Shown: positions 16,101-24,701 of the stretch, piece by piece
How the letters are laid out: each line of letters begins with the position of its first letter
Position numbering within the stretch: position 1 is the first letter of the stretch
DNA from: Lysobacterales bacterium
Lineage (GTDB): Bacteria; Pseudomonadota; Gammaproteobacteria; Xanthomonadales; SZUA-5
Assembly (NCBI GenBank): GCA_022841325.1
Contig: JALHRS010000021.1
Span: 1-64,000 of the forward strand
Length of the DNA stretch: 64,000 nucleotides
Direction of reading: 5' to 3'
Translations under genes and position numbers: made by a program
The notes under the pieces: model-generated
Told to the model about the DNA's origin: nothing
Database searches by the model: none
Seen by the model: only the letters and a program-made list of their open reading frames with translations

Positions 16101-18329
16101 ATGATGCCGATGTCGATGGATTGCAAGCGCCTCGCCCTGATCGGGCAAAGGTGGATCGTGGCGCTGTGTCTGGCGGCGTCGACGCCGCTGGCCTGGGCTG
16201 CGGTAGACGAGTCTGATCTGCTCCCGGTGGAGCAGGCTTTCGCCCTCAGTGCCGAGGCGCCGGCGCGCGATCTGGCCGAAGTCCGCTTCGCCATCGCTCC
16301 CGGCTACTACCTGTATCGGCATCGACTGGGCATCGCGGCCGTCGACAGCTCGGTGCAGCTGGCGCCTTTCAGCGTGCCCGACGGCGAGAAGAAGCACGAC
16401 GAGTTCTTCGGTGACGTCGAAACCTATCGTGAAAGCCTGACCGTGTCGCAGTTGCTGCCGGAACTGCCGGCCAGTAGCGGTTCGCTGGAACTGGAAGTTC
16501 GCTATCAGGGCTGCGCCGATATCGGCATCTGTTACCCGCCGCAGCGCACGCGGGTCACGCTGCGCCTGCCGCCGGGAGGCAATCCCGGTGCTGCCGCGCC
16601 ATCGGTGTTTCCTGACAGCTCGCCGCAGACCAGCGGTCTCAGCCTCGGTGTGCCCGGCGGCGGCAGCATGCTCGCCGGCAATGCCCAGGATGCGTTGCCC
16701 GAGGACGAGGCCTTCCGCTTCGAGGCCATAGCCACGGCGCCCGATCAGATGCTGGTGCGATTCACCATTGCGCCCGGCTATTACCTCTATCGCGACAAGA
16801 CCAGGCTGCGCACCGAGGCCGAGGGCATCACGCTGCTGACACCTGAATGGCCGCCGGCGCAGCCACATGAAGACGCCCATTTCGGTCAGGTCCAGGTCTA
16901 TTTCCAGTCCTTCGAGCTGCCCGTGCCGATGGCGCGCAGCAACACCGCCGCCCACAGCATCACGCTGAATGCCGAGTACCAGGGCTGCAAGGATCAGGGC
17001 ATCTGCTATCCGGTGATGCGGCGCTCGCTGACGGTCGATCTGCCGGCCGGCGAGGGCACCCGTGCGCTGATGGCGGCCGGCGGTGATGCCTCCGCGCCCG
17101 ACGATCCGCCGATGGGCATCGCCGCCGCGCTGCTGGCTGCGTTGCTCGGCGGTCTGATCCTGAATCTGATGCCCTGCGTGCTGCCGATCCTCTCGCTGAA
17201 GGCGCTGGGGCTGGCCAGGGGTGCACATGGCCCCGGCTATGCCCGACGTCACGCCATCTGGTACACGGTCGGCGTGCTCGCCTCCTTTGCCGTGCTTGGC
17301 CTCGCCATCCTCGGTCTGCGCAGCGGCGGCGCTGCGCTGGGTTGGGGTTTCCAGTTGCAGCAGCCCGGATTCGTCGCGCTGCTGGTGTACATCATGCTGG
17401 CGATCGGTCTGTCGATGTCGGGCGTCATTGCCTTCGGCGCTTCGCTCGGTGGTCTGGGTCAGTCGCTGACCGAGGACGAAGGCGCCAAGGGGGCCTTCTT
17501 CACCGGCGTGCTCGCCACCGTGGTTGCCAGTCCGTGTACGGCGCCGTTCATGGGCGGAGCGCTGGCCTACGCCATGGCCCAGCCGCCGCTGCTGGCGCTG
17601 GCGATCTTCCTGTCGCTGGGTCTGGGGCTGGCCTTGCCCTTCCTGCTGATCGGGTTCATTCCCGGTCTGGCAGACCGGCTGCCGCGGCCAGGCGCCTGGA
17701 TGGAGACCCTGAAACAGGCGCTGGCCTTCCCGATGTATCTGACCGGTGTCTGGCTGCTGTGGGTGCTCGGCCACCAGGTGGGCATGGATGGCGCCGGTGC
17801 CGTGCTTGCCGGTGGTGTGGCTCTGGCGATGGCGCTGTGGTGGTTCGAACGCCATCGCGAGCATTCCCGTTTGCGGCGCTGGGCGCCGGTGCTGCTGCTG
17901 GTCGCGGTGGCCGCCTGGCCGCTGCGCTTCGTGGCCGGGCTGGATGCGTCCGCGATCAGCACCCGCACGGCGGCGGCCGACATCGGCGAGGTCTACAGCG
18001 CGGCGCGACTGGCCGAGCTGCAGGCCGCCGGCAAGCCGGTGTTCGTCAACATGACCGCAGACTGGTGCGCCACCTGCAAGGTCAACGAACGCCTGGTGTT
18101 CTCGGGTGAGGCCTTTCCGGCTGCGCTGAAGGCCAGCGGGGCGGTCTATCTGAAGGGCGACTGGACCAACGAAGATCCGGAAATCAGCGCCTTCCTGAAG
18201 CGCTTCGGCGCCGTCGGCGTGCCCTTGTACGTGGTCTTTCCGGCTTCGGGCGGCAAGGCCCGGGTGCTGCCGGCATTGTTGTCCCAGGCATCGGTGGAAG
18301 AAGCGCTGACCTGGGCCGCCGGCCCATGA
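16101..18329 (+). CDS. dsbD: Thiol:disulfide interchange protein DsbD with a duplicated N-terminal domain
   Basis: DsbD carries electrons from cytoplasmic thioredoxin across the inner membrane to periplasmic DsbC and others. This 742-residue version is about 175 longer than E. coli DsbD (565). The excess is a second copy of the immunoglobulin-like N-terminal domain. Cys138/Cys144 (YQGCADIGICYPP) and Cys296/Cys302 (YQGCKDQGICYPV) repeat the active-site pattern, each with an upstream IAPGYYLYR. The membrane domain keeps Cys359 (LMPCVLP) and Cys479 (ASPCTAP), and the C-terminal thioredoxin domain keeps Cys656/Cys659 (WCATC). Start chosen at the first of four closely spaced in-frame ATGs. It overlaps the next gene by 4 bp. 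Confidence 0.93.
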   Translation: MMPMSMDCKRLALIGQRWIVALCLAASTPLAWAAVDESDLLPVEQAFALSAEAPARDLAEVRFAIAPGYYLYRHRLGIAAVDSSVQLAPFSVPDGEKKHDEFFGDVETYRESLTVSQLLPELPASSGSLELEVRYQGCADIGICYPPQRTRVTLRLPPGGNPGAAAPSVFPDSSPQTSGLSLGVPGGGSMLAGNAQDALPEDEAFRFEAIATAPDQMLVRFTIAPGYYLYRDKTRLRTEAEGITLLTPEWPPAQPHEDAHFGQVQVYFQSFELPVPMARSNTAAHSITLNAEYQGCKDQGICYPVMRRSLTVDLPAGEGTRALMAAGGDASAPDDPPMGIAAALLAALLGGLILNLMPCVLPILSLKALGLARGAHGPGYARRHAIWYTVGVLASFAVLGLAILGLRSGGAALGWGFQLQQPGFVALLVYIMLAIGLSMSGVIAFGASLGGLGQSLTEDEGAKGAFFTGVLATVVASPCTAPFMGGALAYAMAQPPLLALAIFLSLGLGLALPFLLIGFIPGLADRLPRPGAWMETLKQALAFPMYLTGVWLLWVLGHQVGMDGAGAVLAGGVALAMALWWFERHREHSRLRRWAPVLLLVAVAAWPLRFVAGLDASAISTRTAAADIGEVYSAARLAELQAAGKPVFVNMTADWCATCKVNERLVFSGEAFPAALKASGAVYLKGDWTNEDPEISAFLKRFGAVGVPLYVVFPASGGKARVLPALLSQASVEEALTWAAGP

Positions 18330-18865
18330 GCATGCGTTCGCAACTGCTGATCGTCGCCGCCGCGCTGGTCGCCGGGGCAGGCGGGCTGTGGGCCGGGCAC
18401 ACCTGGTTTGGTCTGAATCCACCGCCCGGCAGTCTGGCCATCGGCGCCCCCGCCATCGAATTCGAATTGCCGACGCTGGATGGTGGCAGCGCCGCCCGCT
18501 CGCAATGGCAGGGACGGGTGCAGGTCATCAATTTCTGGGCCCCCTGGTGTGCACCCTGCCGGCGCGAGATTCCGGTGCTGCAGGCCTTGCGCAAGGAGTA
18601 CGGACCGGAACGCGTCGAGATACTCGGCATTGCCCTCGACGATGCCGATCAGGTGCGCGAGTACGCCAGCGACATGGCCATCGACTATCCGATCCTGCTG
18701 GCATCGATGAGCGATTTCGCGCTGATGCGCGCCTACGGCAACGATCGCGATGCGCTGCCGTTCACGGTGATCGTCGATGCCTCGGGGCGCCTGCACACCC
18801 GCAAGCTCGGCGAATACCACGAGGCCGATCTGCGCGCCGATATCGAGGCTGCGCTGGGGCTCTGA
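18326..18865 (+). CDS. TlpA/ResA-type membrane-anchored thioredoxin
   Basis: A 179-residue protein with an N-terminal membrane anchor (LLIVAAALVAGAGGLWAG) and a periplasmic thioredoxin fold carrying WAPWCAPC at Cys75/Cys78 and the cis-proline segment DALPFTVIVD. The family reduces specific periplasmic disulfides, for example in cytochrome c maturation. Its 4-bp overlap with dsbD suggests that DsbD is its electron donor. The specific client is unknown. Confidence 0.88.
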   Translation: MSMRSQLLIVAAALVAGAGGLWAGHTWFGLNPPPGSLAIGAPAIEFELPTLDGGSAARSQWQGRVQVINFWAPWCAPCRREIPVLQALRKEYGPERVEILGIALDDADQVREYASDMAIDYPILLASMSDFALMRAYGNDRDALPFTVIVDASGRLHTRKLGEYHEADLRADIEAALGL

Positions 18866-18894
18866 CAGGGCATCCAGCCCTCGACGATTCGGCG

Positions 18895-19303
18895 TTCGAG
18901 GCTGTTGTAGTGCCGAGCTTGCTCGGCAGGATGTACCGCTCCTGTAGGTCCAGACTTGTCTGGACGCTCTTCCCCTCAATCCGCCCAAAAGCGTCCAGAC
19001 AAGTCTGGACCCACCAAAGCCAAACCGAAGCCCGGCAGAAGCAGCGGAGCAAGCTCCGCTCTACCAGAGCATCGGAGTACGAGGCTGTCGTAGTGCCGAG
19101 CTCGCTCGGCAGGATCTACGGCTCTTGTAGGTCCAGACTTGTCTGGACGCTCTTCCCCTCACTCCGCCCAAAAGCGTCCAGACAAGTCTGGACCCACCAA
19201 AGCCAAGCCAAAGCCCAGCAGAAGCAGCGGAGCAAGCTCCGCTCTACCAGAGCATCGGTATTCGAGGCCGTTGTAGTGCCGAGCTTGCTCGGCAGGGTGT
19301 GCG
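18895..19303. repeat. 183-bp tandem repeat, two full copies and one partial
   Basis: Copies run 18895-19077, 19078-19260 and 19261-19303 (partial), with a period of exactly 183 bp and only scattered differences. Each full unit contains nested palindromes in order: TGCCGAGCTTGCTCGGCA, then two GTCCAGAC-type palindromes facing each other across about 27 bp, then AGCGGAGCAAGCTCCGCT. The array lies between the tlpA-like gene and the 3' end of rnpB. No gene is seen in it. Confidence 0.85.
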
Positions 19304-19328
19304 GCATTCGCCCCACGACCCGAAAATG

Positions 19329-19716
19329 GTCCCCACCGCCCGGGTCAGTCGATAAGCCGGGTTCTGTCGTGAACGGTCATTCCTCTGGGACTTGCGTCAC
19401 CGCAAGCCTCAAGCAACCTACCCGGGGACGACGCGGGCCGCGCCATGCTCCCCCTATTCGGTCTTGCTGCAGGTGGGGTTTGCCAAGCCGTCGCGTGTTG
19501 CCACCGACGCGGTGCGCTCTTACCGCACCGTTTCACCCTTGCCCGCACTCGCCTTGCGACGAGCCGCTGGCGGACTATTCTCTGTTGCACTTTCCGTGAG
19601 CTCTCGCCCCCCAGATGTTATCTGGCACCTTGCCCTTTGCAGCCCGGACTTTCCTCGATGCAGCACCCTTGCGAGCCCACACCGCGACCGTTTAACCAAC
19701 GCCGAACGGCGGGGAC
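19329..19716 (-). ncRNA. rnpB: RNase P RNA (class A)
   Basis: The catalytic RNA of RNase P, which removes 5' leaders from pre-tRNAs. On the minus strand the conserved 5' core GAGGAAAGTCCGGGCTGCA (about 19662-19644) and AGGGCAAGGTGCCAGATAAC are followed much later by ACAGAACCCGGCTTATCGAC near the 3' end, which contains the tRNA-CCA-binding loop. The ends were placed by a 15-bp P1 helix that pairs 19716-19702 with 19343-19329 throughout, allowing G-U pairs. Predicted length is about 388 nt, near the typical 350-400. Confidence 0.93.
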
Positions 19717-19720
19717 GCGC

Positions 19721-19726
19721 AGTGTA
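19721..19726 (-). promoter_or_regulatory. -10 hexamer of rnpB
   Basis: TACACT on the minus strand lies 4 bp (GCGC) before the inferred 5' end of RNase P RNA, where a -10 box is expected. No good -35 is seen at 16-18 bp; TTGCTC occurs only at 20 bp spacing. Confidence 0.45.
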
Positions 19727-19764
19727 GCGGTTTTCCCCCTCCGTAGGAGCAACCTCGCGTCCCC

Positions 19765-19871
19765 TGTGGGAGCGGCTTCAGCCGCGATCGCTGCTGACAA
19801 AAACATCCAAGCGCCCAGACAAGTCTGGACCTGCACCAGCAGGAGCTTTCGCGGCTGAAGCCGCTCCCACA
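19765..19871. repeat. Composite hairpin element with TGTGGGAGCGGCTTCAGCC ends, copy 1
   Basis: Perfect 23-bp inverted ends (19765-19787 and 19849-19871) enclose 61 bp that includes a GTCCAGAC-type palindrome (CCCAGACAAGTCTGGAC). The same architecture is repeated at 23212-23348. The end sequence resembles REP-like intergenic repeats known from pseudomonads and relatives. From 19872 to 20100 nothing else recognisable is seen. Confidence 0.8.
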
Positions 19872-20100
19872 GGTGGGGTTTTCTACCGGTCACGCGCAAA
19901 GCCGGATCGTCGTAGGTCACGTTGTCCCGCAGGGAATACCTGACACGGTGGAGCGCCGGTCTCGCAATCGACGCAACAGACCAGAGCATTCGCCAGCGTA
20001 CGAAGCAACGCCCCGGCTGCGAGATAGGCCGCCCATCGACGCCGGGCCCGGCTTTGGCAATACTGTGTAACCTTGAGTCACCTTTCTGGGCAGGCTGCCG

Positions 20101-21159
20101 ATGTCGCATGTACCGCCGCAACGCCGCGCGCGTCTGGGTCTATGGGCGCTGATCCTGCTGCCGGCAGCCGCCGTGATCTGGATTGGCTTCAAGCACATTT
20201 CGCCCTCGCTGCCGATGGGGAGTGCCGCGTCCGACCCGACCCTCACGGACAAAGCCGATCCTGCACCATCGCCTCCCAGCGTAGAGCTTGCGGCTGAAGC
20301 CATCGAAACCGCTGACGCCAGCGTCCACGAAGCGACGGTGCAAGCAATATTGCCACCCTTGCCCGCGGCGATAGCTCCGCACCGGGCGCCTGCTGCGCTG
20401 CGTCAGCAGGACCGGGAGCGTTTCCGGGACGATCCGGATCTTTCAGCCTATGCGGCTGAATTGCAGGCCCGCGCCAACGCCGGGGATGCCGATGCGGCCA
20501 TGTCCTTGGCGGAGCTCTACGGTTTTTGCGGCATGGCCTCGGAATGGGGTAGCGGAAAGACCGATTTCACCGCGCATGAGCTGGACATGCAGACGACGTC
20601 TGGAATGAGCGCGACACAGACACAGCAATGGAAGACTCTGTTGCTGTCCAACGGCCGTCGCTGCGCACAATGGCGTTCGCAATCGCCTGAAGAATGGTCG
20701 AATCTGGCGGCGGCCTGGCAAAGGCGCGCCGAACAGATGGGGCATCCCGGCGCCTGGTTCACGGCGCACCCTGATCTGGGAATGGGGCCCGTTTCTGCCG
20801 AACTGCTGGAGCGGGCGAGACCCTTGGCGCTGGAGCTGCTGCGCCAGCGCGATCTGGATGAAATGGTGCGCTACGCCGACCAATTGGCGCCGCTCAGCCC
20901 CTACGACGGACTGGGATTCGTCATGGCCGCCTGTCTGTTGAATGAAGCCTGCGCGCCCGATCCCATGGCCTACGCCGACGCGCGCATTGCTGCCGCGGAC
21001 ATTGTCGGTGCTGGCGCCTATTGGCCTCTGACTTACTCGGGACCGCGGGCGCTGTTGATTGCCCGGCAGCAGGCGCAGGAAATCGTCACGCTATGGCGCG
21101 CCGGGCGCTTCGACCTGATCCTCTCCGGGCGTGCGTCCACTGGGCCGGGTGGCGGATGA
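20101..21159 (+). CDS. Unknown membrane-anchored protein (first of three tandem genes)
   Basis: No family recognised. The 352-residue protein has an N-terminal anchor (LGLWALILLPAAAVIWIGF) after a short basic segment, so the rest should be periplasmic. A Pro/Ala-rich linker of about 80 residues leads to a helical C-terminal domain with SEL1-like wording (AELQARANAGDADAAMSLAELYGFC) and conserved cysteines (RRCAQW; AACLLNEACAPD). Architecture and the late AC(x)7C-like motif resemble the next two genes. The stop overlaps the next start by 4 bp. Confidence 0.6.
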   Translation: MSHVPPQRRARLGLWALILLPAAAVIWIGFKHISPSLPMGSAASDPTLTDKADPAPSPPSVELAAEAIETADASVHEATVQAILPPLPAAIAPHRAPAALRQQDRERFRDDPDLSAYAAELQARANAGDADAAMSLAELYGFCGMASEWGSGKTDFTAHELDMQTTSGMSATQTQQWKTLLLSNGRRCAQWRSQSPEEWSNLAAAWQRRAEQMGHPGAWFTAHPDLGMGPVSAELLERARPLALELLRQRDLDEMVRYADQLAPLSPYDGLGFVMAACLLNEACAPDPMAYADARIAAADIVGAGAYWPLTYSGPRALLIARQQAQEIVTLWRAGRFDLILSGRASTGPGGG

Positions 21160-22166
21160 ATCGTCGAGTGGCCGGGCTGTTGGCCTCGGTGCTGGCGCTG
21201 CTGCTGGCCTTGGGATTCCGTGATCGACTTGAGAGTCTGCCGCTGCTTGGCGGACAGGCAATAGCGAATCGCGAGATTGCGGCAGAGGTAGACCCGGGCT
21301 CCGCGGCCCAGACCACGGATTCGAAGGCTGCGACGGAGACGCCGGGCCCAAACATGGCCAGCTATGCCGTCGCCTACGCGCTAGAAGCGGAAAATGAGGC
21401 GGATCCGGCGGCGGCGACGCCTGATGCCAGCGGCGTCGAAACGACCGCCCGGATCGGCCCGGAAGCGGCGCGGACGCTGATGGATGACTACGAGCGCGAG
21501 GTCGATTGTGAATACGTCCGCCTGGCCCAAGCGCCGGCTAGAGTAGCCGATCGCGAGCGTGAATGGCGTTGGTTGCCCGAGGAAATCGCCGCGATGGAGC
21601 GCATGGCCTTTGACGATGCGGTAGGGCGACTCGGGCGCGGTTGCCCGCGCTGGTCAGATGATGCCGCCGCGTACCAGCAGCGTAGACAGGAGCTCCGGGC
21701 CAACGCCGCAGTCGCAGCGCAAGCCGGCGAACTCAGGGCCTTGCTCGCCAATTCTGGCCTGGAAGGCAAACTGGCACCGACGCTGGCGCGGGCGATGTAC
21801 GACGCGCTCCTGAGCGGGGATCCGAAACTGATCGAGCGTATCGGCTATGCCGACATGGTCTGGAGCGGCCATGGCAATCGCACCATGGCCCAGACCATGG
21901 GCGTACGCCGCGAACTCTGGACGCTAGTCGCCTGTGATCTCGGCCTGGATTGTGTGCCCGGCGGCCCGACACTAGATCGCTATTGTCTGCGTTGGGGGAT
22001 CTGCGGTTATCCCAGCTTGGAGGCCACAATCCGCCAATGGATATCCGATCGCACCATGGAAGTGCTGGAATCCCAGCGCGCCGAACTGCTGCAGCGCATC
22101 CGCAGCGGTCAGATCGCCGGGTTGTTTGATCCGCCACCGGAACCTTCGGCAGGAGATGGTCCATGA
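21156..22166 (+). CDS. Unknown membrane-anchored protein (second of three tandem genes)
   Basis: No family recognised. The 336-residue protein has an N-terminal hydrophobic helix (VAGLLASVLALLLALGF), a variable linker, then a domain clearly shared with the third gene: EREVDCEY, EWRWLPEEIA, MYDALLSGDPKLIERIGYAD, ACDLGLDCVPGG, and the C-terminal LLQRIRSGQIAGLFDPPP. Conserved paired cysteines suggest periplasmic disulfides. It is coupled to both neighbours by ATGA overlaps. Start 21156 is chosen because of the overlap. Confidence 0.6.
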   Translation: MNRRVAGLLASVLALLLALGFRDRLESLPLLGGQAIANREIAAEVDPGSAAQTTDSKAATETPGPNMASYAVAYALEAENEADPAAATPDASGVETTARIGPEAARTLMDDYEREVDCEYVRLAQAPARVADREREWRWLPEEIAAMERMAFDDAVGRLGRGCPRWSDDAAAYQQRRQELRANAAVAAQAGELRALLANSGLEGKLAPTLARAMYDALLSGDPKLIERIGYADMVWSGHGNRTMAQTMGVRRELWTLVACDLGLDCVPGGPTLDRYCLRWGICGYPSLEATIRQWISDRTMEVLESQRAELLQRIRSGQIAGLFDPPPEPSAGDGP

Positions 22167-23182
22167 GCATGCCAGGACCGCGTCGTGTGCGCGTTATGCT
22201 GCTACTGCTGGCCTTGGTGATGCTTGGCTGGATCATGGTGGACACCTTGGGTCAGGGGCATCTGCGCCAATGGCTGTCGGCCGAATTGGAGGGCGAAGAG
22301 TCGAGCTTGTCGAGTCCCGAGGAGGCAGATCGCCGCCAGGCCGAGGCTGAATCACCAGGCTGGCCGACGAGAACGGCTGCGGTGGTGCTCCCGGAGGCGG
22401 AGAAGGGCCACGGACCGGTGGCTGCCAGCCCGGATTCTGACCACAGGCCGACCATCACCCCGCTGAGCCTTGCCGAGGCGAGGGCTGTGATGCGTGAGCG
22501 CCAGCGTGACATCGATTGCCAGATTTCAAGAACCACCAGTCACAGATGGGAGGACTACCGCGAGCAGAACGAATGGCACTGGCTGCCCGCAGAGCTGGCG
22601 GAAGCGGACCGGCGCAGCTGGCACGATGCCATCGGACGCTTGAGCCAGGACTGTGTCCCCGTGCCCGAAAACCCGGGACTGCGCTGGCAACTGAGGCGGC
22701 AACGTGATGCCAATCTGCAGGCTGCTGCCGAGGCCGGCGATCCGCTGGCCAGACTGCGTCTGGAACCACTGCGCGAGCGAACACCCGAGACCGAGGCCCG
22801 CGTCCGCGCGCTGCTTTACGACATGTTGCTGTCTGGCGATCCGGAAGTCATTGCCCAGATAGGCCTGGCCGACATGTGGCTCAACTCCATCGATGGCGAC
22901 CAGACCGTCGCCGCGATGCTGCGAGTGCCGGCATGGCAGTTGCTCGCCTGCGATCTGGGCCTGGATTGCCGCCAGGGCAGCCTCATTTTCGATCGGGAAT
23001 GCACGCAGAATCTCGCGGCTTGCAGTGGCGTGGATCTGGCTGCCAGCCTGCGTCAGCGCTATCCAGACACCATGTGGAATCAGATTCAGACCCTGCGCGA
23101 GGAATGGCTGCAGCGCATCCGCAGCGGCCAGATCGCCGGCTTGTTTGATCCGTCGCCCGACCCGCCGCCGGGCGGTCCTTAG
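22163..23182 (+). CDS. Unknown membrane-anchored protein (third of three tandem genes)
   Basis: Paralogue of the preceding gene: 339 residues with an N-terminal helix (VRVMLLLLALVMLGWIMVDTL), a linker, then RDIDCQIS, EWHWLPAELA, LYDMLLSGDPEVIAQIGLAD, ACDLGLDCRQGS and a terminal LQRIRSGQIAGLFDPSP. The high similarity confined to the C-terminal two-thirds indicates tandem duplication with divergent linkers. Function unknown. The operon ends here, followed by a composite hairpin repeat. Confidence 0.6.
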   Translation: MSMPGPRRVRVMLLLLALVMLGWIMVDTLGQGHLRQWLSAELEGEESSLSSPEEADRRQAEAESPGWPTRTAAVVLPEAEKGHGPVAASPDSDHRPTITPLSLAEARAVMRERQRDIDCQISRTTSHRWEDYREQNEWHWLPAELAEADRRSWHDAIGRLSQDCVPVPENPGLRWQLRRQRDANLQAAAEAGDPLARLRLEPLRERTPETEARVRALLYDMLLSGDPEVIAQIGLADMWLNSIDGDQTVAAMLRVPAWQLLACDLGLDCRQGSLIFDRECTQNLAACSGVDLAASLRQRYPDTMWNQIQTLREEWLQRIRSGQIAGLFDPSPDPPPGGP

Positions 23183-23211
23183 CCGCGACGCATAGTTCGG
23201 CCTTTCGAATC

Positions 23212-23348
23212 TGTGGGAGCGGCTTCAGCCGCGAAGGCGTCTGGCGAGGATGGTGAAGCGTCCAGACGAGACTGGACCTACACGAGCAAGAGCCACAGCC
23301 ACAGCCACAGCCACAGCCACAGCAATCGCGGCTGAAGCCGCTCCCACA
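23212..23348. repeat. Composite hairpin element with TGTGGGAGCGGCTTCAGCC ends, copy 2
   Basis: 23-bp inverted ends at 23212-23234 and 23326-23348 enclose a GTCCAGACGAGACTGGAC-type palindrome and a hexamer array, AGCCAC repeated five times at 23291-23320. It is organised like the copy at 19765-19871. It separates the convergent third unknown gene and the histidine kinase gene and may act as a bidirectional terminator. Confidence 0.8.
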
Positions 23349-23373
23349 GGGTGCTGCTGCGATAGACGACCGG

Positions 23374-24699
23374 TCACCACTGGACCCGTGCGCGCAATCC
23401 CGGGTTGGCGTTCTCGAAACTGAGCGTGGCCTGGTGGTGCTCGGCGATGGCGCGTGACAGGGCGAGGCCGATGCCGAAGCCTGGCGCGCTGCGGGCGGGG
23501 TCGGCGCGGAAGAAGCGTTCGCCCAGGCGCGCCAGCAGATCCTCGCTGACGCCGGGGCCGTGATCCCGCACGCTGAGGCCGTGTTCGGCATCCAGTCCGA
23601 TCTCTATCGTGCCGGCGCCGTGGTTGAGGGCGTTCTCGATCAGGTTCTGCAGCAGCTGGAACCACAGGTGGCGATCGCCACGCAGATTGACCGACGTGGC
23701 CTGGACGCGAATCTCGCGGCCGATGTCGGCGGCTACCGGTTGATACATCTCGACGGCGTCGGCGACGATCTGGTCGAGCGCGATCTGGCGTTCGCTGCGC
23801 TCGAAACCGCCGGCCTGCAAACGGGCCAGCCGCAGCAGCGCGGCGAAGGTGGCGAGCAGGGTATCGATCTCGGCAATGCTGGCCTGGATGGTCTGTTCGG
23901 CGTCGGTGTCCAGAGAGTGGCTGTTGGCCAGCTCCTCCAGCCGCTGGCGGGCGGCCTGCAGTGGTCGCCGCAGATCGTGGGCCAGATGGCTGCTGACCTG
24001 GCGGGTGCCGTCGACCAGTCGCTCCAGATCGGCAAAGGTGCGGTTGAAGCGATCGGCCAGCGTGTCGATCTCGTCCAGGCGCGGGGAGATCACCAGGCGG
24101 CGACCGAGATCGCCGCCGCGGATGGCTTCGGCGTCCATGGCCAGACCCGCCAGACGTTTGCGCATGCGGCTGGTGAACCAGGCGGCGGCCAGCGCCGACA
24201 GCAGGAACACCGCAACCACCGCGACGCCAAGCTGCAGCGCCAGATGTTCGTCGAAGCTGGCCAGCGGCGAGCGCCGCCCGACCAGCAGGCTGCGGCCGCC
24301 GAAGAGCTGGAACACCTGACCCTCGGCGTGTTCGCCGTCCTCGGCCTGGAACTGGGCCCAGCTGTGATCCTGTCGTGGCACGCCCGCCGGCCAGCGGTCC
24401 AGATTGCCGGCGAGCACCTGATCGCGGTTGTCGACCAGCAGATAGATGGTGCGCGGATCGAGTTCGCGCTCGGTACGCTTGTCCAGCTCGTCGATCAGGC
24501 CGTCGATGCCGTTCTCGTGAAATTCGACTTCCAGATCCCAGCTTTCGCGCTCGATCGCCGCGCGCACCTCGCTGGCGATGTGACCGACCGCCTCGCGGTA
24601 GATCGGCACGAAGATGAGTCCGGCCACCAGACTGATCAGCAGCGGCAACAGCACCGCGAAGCGGAAGAAGGCACTGTGCCCGGGGCCGGTTCGGGACAT
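23374..24699 (-). CDS. Two-component sensor histidine kinase
   Basis: A 441-residue inner-membrane kinase. TM1 is about residues 12-34 (FAVLLPLLISLVAGLIFVPI) and TM2 about 155-180 (VAVVAVFLLSALAAAWF). Between them is a periplasmic sensor of about 120 residues. A HAMP domain follows, then the HisKA helix with phospho-accepting His in SSHLAHDLRRPLQAA, the N box LIENALNHG and the G boxes VRDHGPGVS and GFGIGLALSRAIAEHH. It lies 2 bp downstream of its response regulator gene. The signal is unknown. Confidence 0.92.
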   Translation of the reverse strand: MSRTGPGHSAFFRFAVLLPLLISLVAGLIFVPIYREAVGHIASEVRAAIERESWDLEVEFHENGIDGLIDELDKRTERELDPRTIYLLVDNRDQVLAGNLDRWPAGVPRQDHSWAQFQAEDGEHAEGQVFQLFGGRSLLVGRRSPLASFDEHLALQLGVAVVAVFLLSALAAAWFTSRMRKRLAGLAMDAEAIRGGDLGRRLVISPRLDEIDTLADRFNRTFADLERLVDGTRQVSSHLAHDLRRPLQAARQRLEELANSHSLDTDAEQTIQASIAEIDTLLATFAALLRLARLQAGGFERSERQIALDQIVADAVEMYQPVAADIGREIRVQATSVNLRGDRHLWFQLLQNLIENALNHGAGTIEIGLDAEHGLSVRDHGPGVSEDLLARLGERFFRADPARSAPGFGIGLALSRAIAEHHQATLSFENANPGLRARVQW

Positions 24700-24701
24700 T
24701 G

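Noticed and set aside
15954..18422. A minus-strand open frame of 822 codons opposite dsbD
   Set aside because: Same reasoning: it mirrors dsbD, which has full catalytic motifs, and its own translation is low-complexity Gln/Arg/His-rich.
18895..19303. Repeat array considered as CRISPR
   Set aside because: The units are 183 bp tandem copies with no unique spacers between short identical repeats, and there are no cas genes.
18388..19599. A plus-strand frame running from the tlpA-like gene through the 183-bp repeat into the rnpB region
   Set aside because: It is out of frame with the thioredoxin domain, stays open only because the repeat period (183) is a multiple of three, and runs into RNase P RNA on the opposite strand.
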